Below the pieces are notes generated by a model. It had not been told where the DNA came from and ran no database searches. It saw only the letters and a program-made list of their open reading frames with translations. A program made the translations under genes and the position numbers. Below are positions 1 to 12,377 of a stretch of DNA of 64,000 nt, piece after piece. The stretch is from the NCBI GenBank assembly GCA_026874595.1, contig CM049314.1, positions 57,770,300 through 57,834,299 on the forward strand. The letters are read 5' to 3'. Source of the DNA: Sipunculus nudus (lineage: Eukaryota; Annelida; Sipuncula; Golfingiida; Sipunculidae). The stretch's first letter is position 1. Each line of letters opens with the position of its first letter.

Positions 1-3000
1 AGGCAAGCAGACCTTTAAGATATGCCTGCTAGCAAACGAGACATGAATTTAAGTGATGTTTTAAAAATCTTGCAATTGCATAAGAAATGTTTATGATTTC
101 AAAATTAAAAAACAGCAATAAAAATTAAGAATTCATAAAAAAATCCAAATCGGAACCAAGTGGGAACAAAAGTCTATTCAGCTCTGGAGACCCGAAAGAT
201 GCACCTGCTATTATAAATATAAGTAGACCTCAGTGAAACTTTTTGAGAAATAGTGTCGCATATGAAATGTAAAAATTGTGTATAAAAATTTCATAAAAAA
301 AAACAAAAATCATTCAATTGTAACCAAAACCTCATCAGCCCTGGAGACCTACAAGATGCACCTGCTACTACAAATATAAGTAGATCTGAGTAAAACTTTT
401 CGAGATATCGCGTCGCATAACAACTTAGCTGATCTTTATATCCCCCGCTCCGCTAAGGCGGGGAATAAATGGCAATTCAAGGAGTAAAAGCATTGATGTA
501 ATAATAAAAGAGGATCTAATGAACATTTTTTCATTATTGTCCTGCCTCAGCATATGGGAAATAAAGCTTTGTTTGTTCGATATGTATATGCAGAGGTTTG
601 TTATTCCCACCATTCCCCCTTTCCTTGCATATTAAATTAAAAAAGTATTTATACAAAGATCTAATGAAACATATTCTTGCCTTAGGAGTATTGGACATAA
701 AGTGATCAACCCTGTCTGTCCATCATCTCTGTTATCATTAAATATATATTAATTATGAACTTTTTTCCTATACCAACTGTTGAAATAACTTTCATAGGCT
801 GTTAAATGTGGATTTAAGCTATTGAAATGTGAAGTTTGAAAGCAACCTGTATATTCAGATGTTTAATATTGCAAATGTATACAATTTATAAATTTTACAT
901 CGAATTGATGTGATAAAAAAAAAATAATTGAAACTTCAAATATTATCTTCCAGCCTCAGCATAATTGGAATAAAGTGATCAGCTTTGTTTGTCTACTAGT
1001 CTATCTCTACATTTTTAAATATTCAGTAATTGAGGATGATTTTTTTTATCCTGTAAGCACATTTAAATTAATTTAAAAAAGTTAAAAAAAAATTAAGAAA
1101 AGATTAAATATCCTGTATGTATAAATTTTGTACCTCCCATCATTGCACCCCCAACCCATTCCCATTATTGCAACTGTAAACATTTGATAAAATAAATAAA
1201 TAAATATATTATTAAAATATATTATTAACATAAATCTAACTGAACAAAAGTGTAACCGGCTGAACTGTCAACATTAGGAAACAGATGGTCTGATAATGCA
1301 CAAAATATTATTTTCAAGAATTTCATACTCATCAATATAATCCAATCATATCAACCAACCATGGCCTATATTACCTCTTCCTCTCAGACTTTATTTCCAT
1401 TTGATATTATTTAAATTTCTACCTTCAAGATCAACTTCAGCTGAGCACATCGACACATGGGTCCCTTGTTTAAGGATGGCCTAAAGTGTTAGCCTGACTG
1501 TAAAAAAATAATAATTAAAAAAAGACAAGGAAACCAAGCCGGTACCTAAGATTCAATCAAAGCATAAAAGGCAATATCGATCTATCGTAAGCTCCAGCAA
1601 TCTTAAATCAAAAGAATAAAAGTACCGAATTTTCAGCAATTTTAAGGGGAAGCGGTAACTATAGGTATCTACAACTGATGATAAATGCATAAAACTGACA
1701 CATTTGACAGGATTGTAGCTATCTACTGAGACCAAATTTGTTATAATATCTTTTGTATTCATGAAGTTGTTCACTTAATGATTTTGAAAAGTCGATTCAG
1801 CTTAAAGTGTTGATTTTCATTTAGGGTTACTACAGTCAGTAGCGGATAACTATGACTAACCTACGACTTTTGACCAGTTATCATGCCAAAATATCATCTA
1901 TAGACATAGACTTTGAAAAAATCTACTTAAGTTTCGCCACCGATATGTGGGAAATTAGCGCTGGGCCCGTGAACTGATTTACGTGTTTCGTCAAGCAACG
2001 GTGAATGCGGTGAACAGGGTATAGACTTGTGATGTGGAAAAGTAAAAAAAAAAAAAAAAAAATCAAAGGGCTAACCTGGACAAAGATAGTGTGTCAATGG
2101 TATTAACTTTTGAAAATATCTTCCTACTCACGAATTTGCTGATTCGTTTGTAAACAGTCGTTGACTTATTAAATAATCAGTGCCAAAAGGTATTAGTTGA
2201 CTATTCTAAATACTCTTTAAATATTTGCTACAATTATACATCTGTTTTAATCCGATGATAAGTCCGTGTTGACAAATACAGCATCAGATAATCCACCTAT
2301 CTTATTTCACGCCATGAAGACCATTTTTTTGTTTACGGATTTCTTTGGCATTATAAGGCATAAGCCTTAAACACAGAACTTCTCCGCCTGACAGGGGAAA
2401 TGTGACGACTTTTAGATTGATTAACTTACATGTTATCATACAAGCTATCTAAGCTTCCTCTTCAGGTGGAAGATCTATTAGTCCTATGGTTGTCTATTTT
2501 CAAAGACGCTTTTTGAGGGCGAATATTTGAAACTCTCATATCAGAGGTTATTATGACCAACGGTTATAGCACGTGAACCCCTTTTAATATATTCTTGCTA
2601 TTTTCAATATGACCATGACAGTTACCTTCAGGGTTTAGAATGAATGACAATTACAATCAACATTATCCATTTTCTCCATATTTATCTTGATGTCAACGTA
2701 TGTTGTTACTTAACATAAGACGTAATTCTCATTTCTTCCATCAGAAGAGAGAAGCAAATATGACTGCTTAACGAAATGATTATGACGTAGTGGCCGGTAC
2801 CTGCCAGTAAAAAACTCGAGACAGGTTGACACAAAACAGATTAATTTCATCATGGCTACTCCAGCTTTTCACACACCTGCATACATGCCGCCCTCTGGAG
2901 GTAGCGTAAATATTCGGTAATACTGTAAATCATATATTGTTATCAAACATATAAAGCTATAACAAAAATAATAGTTGAAAATATTCTGCTCGGTTCGACT

Positions 3001-3195
3001 ATATTAATAAGGACATTTTTAAACCCTCTTACAAAATGCTCCCTAAATGAGTCTTAATGTTGACTTCCACAATCCCTATGGTCACTCTAAAATGCCGTGT
3101 GCATTATATTTCTACTAGCTAGAGTAAAATAAAATATCTATATCATTTGTCAGGTCAATATGGCATGGCCTTATTTTGTTTATATATATTTGCTC
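1..3195. other. Non-coding spacer with diverged short repeats
   Basis: No reading frame here looks like a known protein; the short open frames are low-complexity and lack domain signatures. Visible content is AT-rich DNA, a two-copy tandem repeat near the left edge, a small GC hairpin near 442-463 (CCCCGC and GCGGGG around a short loop), several related stretches around 535-580, 670-710 and 945-1000 that share wording such as GCCTCAGCATA and ATAAAGTGATCA, and an A-homopolymer near 2043-2061. Position 3196 marks the left edge of the first tandem duplication. Confidence 0.6.
179..418 (+). repeat. Two-copy imperfect tandem repeat, period about 158 bp
   Basis: The stretches 179-260 and 337-418 align nearly base for base. 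Both hold GATGCACCTGCTA followed by AAATATAAGTAGA and end in GTCGCAT. The intervening bases also align loosely (AAAATT..CATAAAAAAA). Two units only, so this may be the edge of a longer satellite or a dispersed repeat outside the window. Confidence 0.8.
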
Positions 3196-3420
3196 ACAAT
3201 GAAAAAAATGAATTATTAAAGATAAAATATTCAGAATATTGTCTAATAATAAGTGTTTTTCAGAGATTGAAATGCAAAAATGTTAATTATTTCCGTATTT
3301 GTATAGATTTACATTCGTGTTTCAAGTTATAACATATAAAGCGGACAATATGTAATATGCAACGGTGGACATCAACTGAAAATGACTTTAATATAGAATA
3401 AGCTTCATTTTTCCGACACT

Positions 3421-4149
3421 TTACACGTCTGTCGTCTTCGCTGGCGTTTCGCAAATGGCTCCAGCATATTTTTCCTTGCATGGACGGTCATTCCAGGCCC
3501 ATTAAAAATCCCCCAAGTGTTGCAGACAATCTTCTTTCAATTCGTAATTGTCTGTTTGCCCTGGATACCAGTTTACATGGGAAAATGTTACACCAAACGT
3601 TCTCCAGATCTAGTTTCCTTCCTTTTTCGTGTCAGTCCCTCCGGTCCAATATCCCCAGTGTCTAATGTTGAATAATACTGTATATGGGTAAACTATAATA
3701 TTGCTTTAAAGTATAATAGTCCATTCGTTTATTTGAAGTAAATTTAAATAGTAACGCCTGGTTAGCATTCAAAAGCTTTCATAAAGCTTAACTAAATATC
3801 ATGTATGTATAACGTATGTACTTGAACACATTTCAATTTAAAAAATGAATAAAATCGTGTTAATTAGACGTTTACACTCCGTTATTTAAGAAAATGAATA
3901 TTAATGGAAAAATCAAAACGGGATTCACCTGGCTTCTGAAGCTTTGGGTTGTGAATTATGGTCTCATAGAGAAGATCATTTTCACTCTTTGTTTCTATGT
4001 TGACTAAATATCCATTCCCTTTGTTACACATTATTTTGGCGGAGTCCCACGTTTTCCATAATCGGATGAATATGTAACAGGACGCCTTATTCAGATTTTG
4101 CATGTTGTTCCTCGATGCAAGTAGGAATATCCAGCGGGACACTCATTAT
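3421..4149 (-). pseudogene. C-type lectin domain gene relic, two exons (copy 1)
   Basis: Read on the minus strand, exon A (about 4149-3929) encodes the first half of a C-type lectin-like domain: a CPAGYSYL start, then SCY, KTWDSAKIMC and GYLVNIETKSEN. It is preceded by a TAG acceptor-like site and followed by a CCAG/GTGAAT donor-like site. Exon B (about 3661-3421) encodes the second half: YWTGGTD, NWYPGQTDNYE, KEDCL, WNDRPC and AICE, ending at TAA (3423-3421). The family normally has QPD or EPN plus WND as the calcium/sugar site; here the first reads QTD. Exon B has two in-frame stops (TAG at 3612-3610, TAA at 3504-3502), exon A needs a frame change between its first cysteines, and the exon phases do not match as drawn. 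This is a broken, probably secreted, lectin; upstream exons were not found. Confidence 0.75.
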
Positions 4150-4157
4150 CTATTTAG

Positions 4158-4666
4158 GTGCAAACAACTAGAGTTGAAGTTATACCCTGTTATGCATTGT
4201 GCCTTTCATTACAATGCCATACAAAAAATCGTTCAATGTTAACGGATTTCATGTTATATGATTATATGACTAGATTTTTAAACATATACCATAAACCACC
4301 TCAACAAGAAAAAGGAAAGACTGCTTCAGATGGACTACGAACAAGTCTTGTTCATCCAATTGACAGAGATTATCCAGGTTCAATGTTCCCTCGAATACCT
4401 CTTCAAATTACAGTTTTCTGTTTGCTTCATGGCCTGGCAAGATCAGTCGAGAAGATGGTTAATCTTGTCATTCAAGATATACTGTCTGAAGCCAACAAGT
4501 TAACCCAAGCAGGACAGCATGGCAACAGTTTCAAAGATGATGCTATCATTAATTTACAAGTTAATATCAACAAAAGAGGGGTCAAGCAAGGAAATTTTAA
4601 GATACTATTTGACAGAAAAGGTAACGCTGAGCCTGTGAAACTCAATAAAGATGATGCATTTGTAAT
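4158..4666 (+). pseudogene. 5' fragment of the BRCT-containing mobile-element-like gene (copy 1)
   Basis: Identical in frame to the start of the copy at 7840. It includes the segments HPIDRDYPGSMFPRIPLQ and HGLARSVEKMVNLVIQDIL. At 4666 the coding sequence is cut by the deletion joint and runs into LTR sequence, adding a short foreign tail before a stop at 4736. There is no convincing ATG at the left edge: the open frame begins at GTG, and the first useful ATG lies about 80 bases further in. Not functional. Confidence 0.7.
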
Positions 4667-4670
4667 GTGG

Positions 4671-6876
4671 TCAAGACCAAGAGCTGTGTTTTTTTTCTTA
4701 TTAATTTTTCTGGTATGGTCAACTAAAGACTTTTAAATGCACACCAAACCATGGTATGAACTGTGCCTCACTCAGAAGGCTGATATCTTGCATTAAAAGA
4801 CTGTTTCCAGTGTTTAGAGGTTTTGTGGAGACTGAGGGGTACCGGCAGTGCACGAAAACCACCTAGAAGTACCGAGAATGGTGGACTTCAGACTGTGACT
4901 CTATGAGACTTCTTAAATGAAAGGTGAGCCATTGTACAGTTATTCTTGGTACCCAAAAGCAGAACTGACTTTATGGTAGCTCCTGTATATACATATATGA
5001 AACAGTACTATCATTATTATCTGCTGAATTACTGTTATACTTGATATAGAAATCCTAAGATAACTAGGAGGAGACACATTATTCCATTTGGCACCCAATG
5101 TAATGACCATTCTCTAATACCATTACCTCTATCGAAATACTGGCTCTGTTTCCCCTAAATGTTGGAGTTATCTTTTTTTTCTTTGAGCTGAAATGGTCCT
5201 ACGTTATTTTACAGAAGGAGCCTTATGGTATCTGGTATACCTCCACTGATGGGTTGCTTCCTGGAGAAGTTTCACTGGACTCCCTATCTGCTTCTTGTGA
5301 CAAACTGTTGTTACCCGGATTTCTAAGGATTGATATTATTCATCTCGTATTTATTTTATAAAGTATAGTGTCTAAGCTGTGCTATACTTGCCAACTTATT
5401 TCTCAGTGAACTGCTAATACTTGATATATCCCTTGATGTCATATTGCACTTATATTCATTTATATTCATTAAAGTTATTGTACATCTTTCAGTTGTATGA
5501 TATTCATTTGTATGTGCGAACGTTTTCTTATTATTAAAAGAACCTGGGGCAAGGTGCTTAAGATCAGGGGATCTTAGGGTGTAAACCTTGACAAGTGGCG
5601 AGCGTGCCAGGATCCTTTTTTGGCTGTTTTAAGCAGGAAAAGAAGGAAAATCCGTAATGTTAATGATGTAAATGATTCGCACAATTCCATACAAATGAAT
5701 TAAGGTTTGATCTTTAGTATTTTCTTGGGAATTGCTGAGTCCCTACTGTGATCAGTGTCATGTTGTGTCAGAGATTTTTCTTGTGAGAGGAGCCAACTCA
5801 TGGTCAGGTGTTGTTAACCTGTAGTTTACAGCTACGGCTGGGATCAGTTTGTGAATGCTACGGCAGCAAACTGTAATCTTCTATGTCTTATCTAGCAGGG
5901 CATTTTTGATGTTGAGACTGCGGTCTAGAAAGCACCCAATTGATTTCATTCTGTATTTTTGGCTTTGTTGCCAAATTGTGGATGCTACGGCATCATTGTG
6001 CTAAGGCATAATTAAGGTCGGTGCTTTCATTATGTATCAGAGATATTTTTGCCACGTCGTTGATGCTGCGGCATTCTTGTGCTAAGGCACAATTCTAGTT
6101 GATGTTACGGCGTCCTAGTGTTAAGGCACGTGTTTTGGTTTATACGTTGGTATAACCATATTGCTTAGTCTGTAGTCTTGTATCTTGTACATTTTGCAGA
6201 TAGGTATGGAGGAGTTAAAAGAAATCTGTGCCCTCGGGGAGAAAATGGGATTTAAAGGGGAAGATCTCAGGCAATTTGTAGATAGAGAGGTCAAGAGAAT
6301 TGAAGATAAAAGTGAAAAAGATAGGGCTAGAAAAGAAAGGGCTCGTGAACGTGAAGAGAAAGCACGAGAACGAGAGCAAGCCCATGAACTTGAGGTATTA
6401 AAGTTGAAATCTCAGTTTCCTGTTGAAACTCCCCCAGAGAGAGGAGTGGGATCTAGTTTTGTTGGGGTTTCTTCCTTAAAAATGCCATCCTTTGATGAAG
6501 CTTATGATAGCCTTGATGCTTACTTAGAGCGATTTGAAAGATTCGCGCTTGGCCAGAAATGGCCTACATATGATTGGGCAATTCGCCTTAGTACTTTACT
6601 GAAAGGCAAGTCACTAGAAATATATTCTAGACTTCCCTCTGATGAAGCTCTTGACTATGAAAAACTCAAACTTGCTTTATTCAGACATTATCATATGACC
6701 GAAGAAGGGTACCGGACTAAATTCCGTACTAGTCGTCCAGGGAAATCGGAAGCCCCAAGTCAATTTGCAGCTCGCATCAGTGGGTACTTACATAACTGGG
6801 TCAAGATGGCGTGTATAGATAGGACTTATAAGGGTTTGGTAGATCTCCTCCTTCGGGAGCAGTTTATGAACTCTTG
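4671..6876 (+). mobile_element. Duplicated fragment of the Gmr1-type Gypsy element (LTR 3' part, leader, gag 5' part)
   Basis: 4671-5593 matches the last 923 bases of the 5' LTR (11435-12357). 5594-6205 matches the primer-binding site and leader. 6206-6876 matches the first two thirds of gag. At sites where the two LTRs of the full element differ, this piece agrees with the 5' LTR (GACTGTGAC, CTTAAATG, TAAATGTTGG). It therefore came from duplication of the locus, not from a second insertion. Confidence 0.9.
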
Positions 6877-6877
6877 A
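6206..6877 (+). pseudogene. Truncated gag (copy 1)
   Basis: Carries the same 223 residues as the start of gag at 12970, from ATG (MEELKEIC) through the charged coiled-coil and most of the SCAN-like capsid domain. It is cut after QFMNS by the duplication joint, which supplies a TGA at 6875-6877. It lacks the zinc knuckle and everything downstream. An open frame could still be translated, but it would be a Gag fragment without nucleic-acid binding. Confidence 0.85.
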
Positions 6878-7102
6878 ACAATGAAAAAAATGAATTATTA
6901 AAGATAAAATATTCAGAATATTGTCTAATAATAAGTGTTTTTCAGAGATTGAAATGCAAAAATGTTAATTATTTCCGTATTTGTATAGATTTACATTCGT
7001 GTTTCAAGTTATAACATATAAAGCGGACAATATGTAATATGCAACGGTGGACATCAACTGAAAATGACTTTAATATAGAATAAGCTTCATTTTTCCGACA
7101 CT

Positions 7103-7831
7103 TTACACGTCTGTCGTCTTCGCTGGCGTTTCGCAAATGGCTCCAGCATATTTTTCCTTGCATGGACGGTCATTCCAGGCCCATTAAAAATCCCCCAAGT
7201 GTTGCAGACAATCTTCTTTCAATTCGTAATTGTCTGTTTGCCCTGGATACCAGTTTACATGGGAAAATGTTACACCAAACGTTCTCCAGATCTAGTTTCC
7301 TTCCTTTTTCGTGTCAGTCCCTCCGGTCCAATATCCCCAGTGTCTAATGTTGAATAATACTGTATATGGGTAAACTATAATATTGCTTTAAAGTATAATA
7401 GTCCATTCGTTTATTTGAAGTAAATTTAAATAGTAACGCCTGGTTAGCATTCAAAAGCTTTCATAAAGCTTAACTAAATATCATGTATGTATAACGTATG
7501 TACTTGAACACATTTCAATTTAAAAAATGAATAAAATCGTGTTAATTAGACGTTTACACTCCGTTATTTAAGAAAATGAATATTAATGGAAAAATCAAAA
7601 CGGGATTCACCTGGCTTCTGAAGCTTTGGGTTGTGAATTATGGTCTCATAGAGAAGATCATTTTCACTCTTTGTTTCTATGTTGACTAAATATCCATTCC
7701 CTTTGTTACACATTATTTTGGCGGAGTCCCACGTTTTCCATAATCGGATGAATATGTAACAGGACGCCTTATTCAGATTTTGCATGTTGTTCCTCGATGC
7801 AAGTAGGAATATCCAGCGGGACACTCATTAT
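7103..7831 (-). pseudogene. C-type lectin domain gene relic, two exons (copy 2)
   Basis: Duplicate of the relic at 3421-4149, shifted by 3682 bases. Exon A lies at about 7831-7611 and exon B at about 7343-7103 on the minus strand. It carries the same QTD and WND motifs and the same two in-frame stops, so the gene was already dead before the duplication. Plus-strand open frames over this stretch are shadows. The exon pair abuts the mobile-element-like gene that runs the other way from about 7840. Confidence 0.75.
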
Positions 7832-7839
7832 CTATTTAG

Positions 7840-9932
7840 GTGCAAACAACTAGAGTTGAAGTTATACCCTGTTATGCATTGTGCCTTTCATTACAATGCC
7901 ATACAAAAAATCGTTCAATGTTAACGGATTTCATGTTATATGATTATATGACTAGATTTTTAAACATATACCATAAACCACCTCAACAAGAAAAAGGAAA
8001 GACTGCTTCAGATGGACTACGAACAAGTCTTGTTCATCCAATTGACAGAGATTATCCAGGTTCAATGTTCCCTCGAATACCTCTTCAAATTACAGTTTTC
8101 TGTTTGCTTCATGGCCTGGCAAGATCAGTCGAGAAGATGGTTAATCTTGTCATTCAAGATATACTGTCTGAAGCCAACAAGTTAACCCAAGCAGGACAGC
8201 ATGGCAACAGTTTCAAAGATGATGCTATCATTAATTTACAAGTTAATATCAACAAAAGAGGGGTCAAGCAAGGAAATTTTAAGATACTATTTGACAGAAA
8301 AGGTAACGCTGAGCCTGTGAAACTCAATAAAGATGATGCATTTGTAATCATTTATCCATCACCAGGACTAAATTTTTCTTATGTTTTAAACAAAGTCTGT
8401 ACAGATAGGAAAATAAAGTACTCACTAGGGCATCATGTACAAAGTTAAATCTGCGAATGGAATATCCTGAAAAAGAGCTTGTTAATTTGATTTGGTTGAA
8501 TTTCTTCAAGATGATTGAAATTCTAAACAAGGACCCTGAGCCACAGCTGCTACCAGGGAAAATGGAAGGATCACTCAGAGCTGACGACTATCAATGGGGG
8601 TATACTCGGGATGACTGTCAAAATTACTTGCATCATGCTGAGCTTTTTTATCAACTATTCTGGTTGAAATATGGTAGTAAAAATTTGACACCTTACATGA
8701 TTAATTAATTGACCATGCACCCACACTGATGAGATCTTCGCCATTTCCAATCAGTAGATTTCAGTCAGAAGGAGGGGAACATGCGAATTATGACCACAAT
8801 AGGTTTTATTACCAACATACAACTCGGCATGGTGGTCGATTCAAAGTGGACCCAATTTTGGCCGTTTTCAGAAACATGTGGAAACGTTTGTGCTATACCG
8901 TGTATGAACAAAAAGATGACTGTGAAACAGCCCTGGAGATTTTCAGGTCCTTTGCCTTATTCAAAGAAGAGCATGTTGCAGCTGCTGTGCTTCAAAAGAA
9001 CATCAGAAGATTTCTGGTTCTGCAGAAGTTGAAGAAACTGGGATTCATTTGCCATTGATAACAGAAGCACAGGCAATTGTGAGCAAGTGTGCAGTTTCTG
9101 TCATGTGTGACTGGATTTCAAAATTAAGCATCACTTATTATGGACCCAAACTACCATTTGAAGGAGAAATATTTGTCTTTTTTGGACAAATTCCACAATT
9201 TGGTAAAAAGTATGTGAAGTCAGAATTTATCAGTCTCATTAAACAGTAAGGAGGAAGAGTAACTGACAAATTACCAGGCTCAGGCAAAGCTGAAACAAAA
9301 AAGAAGTTTATTGTTCTTGCAGACAAAATTACTGCTTTTAAAGGAAAAGTACCTAGTGTCATCAGGCAGGCAGCAAGGAAAAACATCAAGGTGCTTATAT
9401 TTTCATATGTGATGGACAAGATTTAGAGTGCGACAAGTATTGATTCCAAACACTATGAAATAAACTTGCCAAGCCACCTTCGAGCTCTTCCAGGGATACA
9501 AGTCCGCAGACAGCACTTTAACACAAGAAAATCATTGTTATCCACTGTTAAAGCAGCCAGAAGAAAAAAAAACAAACATGATAATCTTGAGGCTCAGGTT
9601 ACAAAGAAGCTTTGTAGGGGTGTCCCAAAACATGCAACACTTTATTATGTACACAAAAAAGAGGAGAACTGTGCAAGAAAAACAAAATGAGTTTCAAGAA
9701 GTCAACAAATTTGTTTGTTAATTTGTTTGATGAATACAGACAGCTCACAAAGGAACAAAAAGTCCAGAATTACTTGGAATGGGAAGAAACTAAAGAAAGA
9801 ATCCAAATGCAACATGAACGTTTAAAAGCTAAACTTCAGGCGGTTAAGAATTACAATAGGACAGACAATTATGCAGAGCCAAGAAAAACAGGAATCTTCA
9901 ATTTTACAGCAGTCCATCATGAGAGTCAGTAA
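7840..9932 (+). pseudogene. Decayed transposon-like gene with IQ-like motif and BRCT domain
   Basis: A run of plus-strand frames reads as one decayed protein. 7840-8448 holds HPIDRDYPGSMFPRIP and HGLARSVEKM. 8457-8708 holds PGKMEGSLRADDYQWGYT and HHAELFYQLFW. 8729-9058 holds PFPISRFQSEGGEHANY, HNRFYYQHTTRHGG and an IQ-like stretch LQKNIRRFLVLQKLKK. From about 9049 a BRCT-like domain follows (GEIFVFFGQIPQFG, then GGRVTDKL, KKKFIVLADK, VLIFSYVMDKI), then a basic tail to 9932. Frame changes occur near 8448 and 8700 and before the BRCT part, with in-frame stops at 9247 and about 9424. The RFQSEGGEHANY region resembles the C-terminal part of some DNA-transposon proteins, where a conserved acid and aromatic run close the catalytic fold; this is an impression, not a family assignment. 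No terminal inverted repeats were found. Confidence 0.55.
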
Positions 9933-11026
9933 AAAATTAGAAGTACCTAAAAATTAATAATTTACTATGTTCAAAAGCAGCAATCTTGTTATTTCTACTG
10001 CATACAAAAACAATACTGACCAACATATGATTGCCTATTTTTAGCCTGTTTATTTCTTATTAAATATGAACAATCTGTAAATATCTGTTTCATGAAAATT
10101 GAAACACTTCTTAAAATAAGATCATCTTCTACATTACATGGGCAAAATACAGGGATACCTGTATGCAGGCATTGTTGGCTGTTTTAAAGCCAATGCATCG
10201 AAAGGTTACATCAATCATTGTATACATATTTTAGTTCAAACTTTAGGCTTTAAAAGAACCTTCATCAGAGCAGTTTTGGCTGAAATAAATGTTTCTGTTA
10301 AAGACAGTTTGATGGTATGGTGTATGGTTGCTAATTAATTTGCAGATTCAGATTCTTGAGCAATATTGTTATAACTAAGTGCATTAATATAAAGTAGGAT
10401 TAGCTATGTCAGTGGAAGCTAAATTACAAGACATAATGTAGCTTCATGTATATGATATAGACATTTTTGCTTGGATGGTAGCGGGGGGGGGGGGGGGTAA
10501 TATTATCAACATAGAAAAAGGACTTAGACTGAACATGAATCATACCTGCAATATTGTGGTTTTTAACCAGACATAATATGCATGGGAATAGTACACGTGC
10601 TCCAAAACACGATCCATGCAGATACTGTTTGTATTGGAATCCCCCCCCCCCACATCCCCATTCTCAAACCAAGCATGATGTATGAGCTCTAATAATTTAC
10701 TTATGTTGATACCAGTGATTTCTGTGTAGTTAGCATGCAGTTGTAGTAGCTAGTGGCATGTTGTAATGGTTGTTATCCCCAGTTATAACCTATTACTGCG
10801 TGTATAACAGTTGGTAAAACGTAATGATATTTGTAATTCACTGTGATAATGCACCAGAATATTGAATAATATGCAAAGAAATTGTTTGTGTGGTTTATGT
10901 GTGTACAAGCTTTCTGTACATGGTCATTTTTTGCAATGTTCCTCCTAAAATAAGGCCATTATTATCCTATTACAATTCTAGCATATTGGAAGCGTATATA
11001 TCTAGATGCAGGCCATGTGGGGAAAC
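9933..11026. other. Non-coding spacer between BRCT relic and Gypsy element
   Basis: No coding region recognised. The 66-residue open frame at 10138-10338 has no domain signal. Homopolymer runs are prominent: about fourteen G near 10484-10497 and about ten to twelve C near 10650-10660. These are likely sequencing or alignment trouble spots. Confidence 0.5.
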
Positions 11027-11031
11027 ATCAG
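11027..11031. repeat. Target-site duplication, left copy
   Basis: ATCAG directly before the 5' LTR, matched by ATCAG at 19021-19025 directly after the 3' LTR. Five bases is usual for Gypsy integrases. Both copies are perfect. Confidence 0.9.
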
Positions 11032-12357
11032 TGTCACACAGATCCCCTAAATATATGATTTTGTATGTATATATAATAGTCATCCATTTATTTTATGTGT
11101 GACAATGTACAGTGGGAGACACAGCCAGTTGTTTTGGGTCCCATGTAGTTGTTTTGTACCCACTATGACCACACTGGTGACAATGACCTGTGTCCAGTGA
11201 GGTGTAACAAAACCCCTAGGTAGTCCTTGTGTCCAAGGCCTATAACAATACCCCTGAAACAAGAATAGGGCGGCCATAATTTCACTGGTTCTGCTCAAGT
11301 TTGCTAAGAATTGTTGTCAAGGCTCTTTTAAACAAGAATAAGGCAGTTGGCCAGCAGCTCTGTTAGAGGAAACATGAACCTCTCTCTACTTGAACTTTAA
11401 GAGGCCTGAGGGCTACTCAACATGCTACACTGAATCAAGACCAAGAGCTGTGTTTTTTTTCTTATTAATTTTTCTGGTATGGTCAACTAAAGACTTTTAA
11501 ATGCACACCAAACCATGGTATGAACTGTGCCTCACTCAGAAGGCTGATATCTTGCATTAAAAGACTGTTTCCAGTGTTTAGAGGTTTTGTGGAGACTGAG
11601 GGGTACCGGCAGTGCACGAAAACCACCTAGAAGTACCGAGAATGGTGGACTTCAGACTGTGACTCTATGAGACTTCTTAAATGAAAGGTGAGCCATTGTA
11701 CAGTTATTCTTGGTACCCAAAAGCAGAACTGACTTTATGGTAGCTCCTGTATATACATATATGAAACAGTACTATCATTATTATCTGCTGAATTACTGTT
11801 ATACTTGATATAGAAATCCTAAGATAACTAGGAGGAGACACATTATTCCATTTGGGACCCAATGTAATGACCATTCTCTAATACCATTACCTCTATCGAA
11901 ATACTGGCTCTGTTTCCCCTAAATGTTGGAGTTATCTTTTTTTTCTTTGAGCTGAAATGGTCCTACGTTATTTTACAGAAGGAGCCTTATGGTATCTGGT
12001 ATACCTCCACTGATGGGTTGCTTCCTGGAGAAGTTTCACTGGACTCCCTATCTGCTTCTTGTGACAAACTGTTGTTACCCGGATTTCTAAGGATTGATAT
12101 TATTCATCTCGTATTTATTTTATAAAGTATAGTGTCTAAGCTGTGCTATACTTGCCAACTTATTTCTCAGTGAACTGCTAATACTTGATATATCCCTTGA
12201 TGTCATATTGCACTTATATTCATTTATATTCATTAAAGTTATTGTACATCTTTCAGTTGTATGATATTCATTTGTATGTGCGAACGTTTTCTTATTATTA
12301 AAAGAACCTGGGGCAAGGTGCTTAAGATCAGGGGATCTTAGGGTGTAAACCTTGACA
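11032..12357 (+). repeat. 5' LTR (1326 bp)
   Basis: Starts TGTCACACAGATCCCC and ends AAACCTTGACA, giving a five-base terminal inverted repeat TGTCA/TGACA. It is long for an LTR. A TATA-like stretch (TTTATAAAGTATAG) lies near 12118-12131, and a direct repeat TATTCATT occurs twice near 12217-12235. A transcription start was not located. Confidence 0.92.
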
Positions 12358-12359
12358 AG

Positions 12360-12377
12360 TGGCGAGCGTGCCAGGAT
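12360..12377 (+). promoter_or_regulatory. Primer-binding site
   Basis: TGGCGAGCGTGCCAGGAT begins two bases (AG) after the LTR end. The leading TGG pairs with the CCA end of a tRNA, as expected for a reverse-transcription primer site. I could not match the rest to a specific tRNA from memory. Confidence 0.75.

Larger units (their letters stand above)
3196..6876 (+). repeat. Tandem duplication, copy 1 (internally deleted)
   Basis: 3196-4666 repeats at 6878-8348 (offset 3682) and 4671-6876 repeats at 11435-13640 (offset 6764). Both parts look almost identical to copy 2. Copy 1 is therefore the 6.76-kb unit seen whole at 6878-13640, minus about 3.08 kb; the deletion joint carries four filler bases, GTGG, at 4667-4670. 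One difference seen is C against G in the LTR portion (near 5090 against 11854). Confidence 0.9.

Noticed and set aside
3287-3481. Minus-strand 64-residue open frame, also at 6969-7163
   Set aside because: It overlaps the end of lectin exon B in another frame; the lectin frame holds the recognisable motifs.
3480-3665. Plus-strand 61-residue open frame, also at 7162-7347
   Set aside because: It is the antisense shadow of the lectin exon B on the minus strand.
4671-6876. Second independent Gypsy insertion
   Set aside because: It lacks its own target-site duplication and agrees with the 5' LTR at the sites where the two LTRs differ; it is explained by tandem duplication of the locus.
10138-10338. 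66-residue open frame downstream of the BRCT relic
   Set aside because: No motif and no continuity with the preceding decayed frame.
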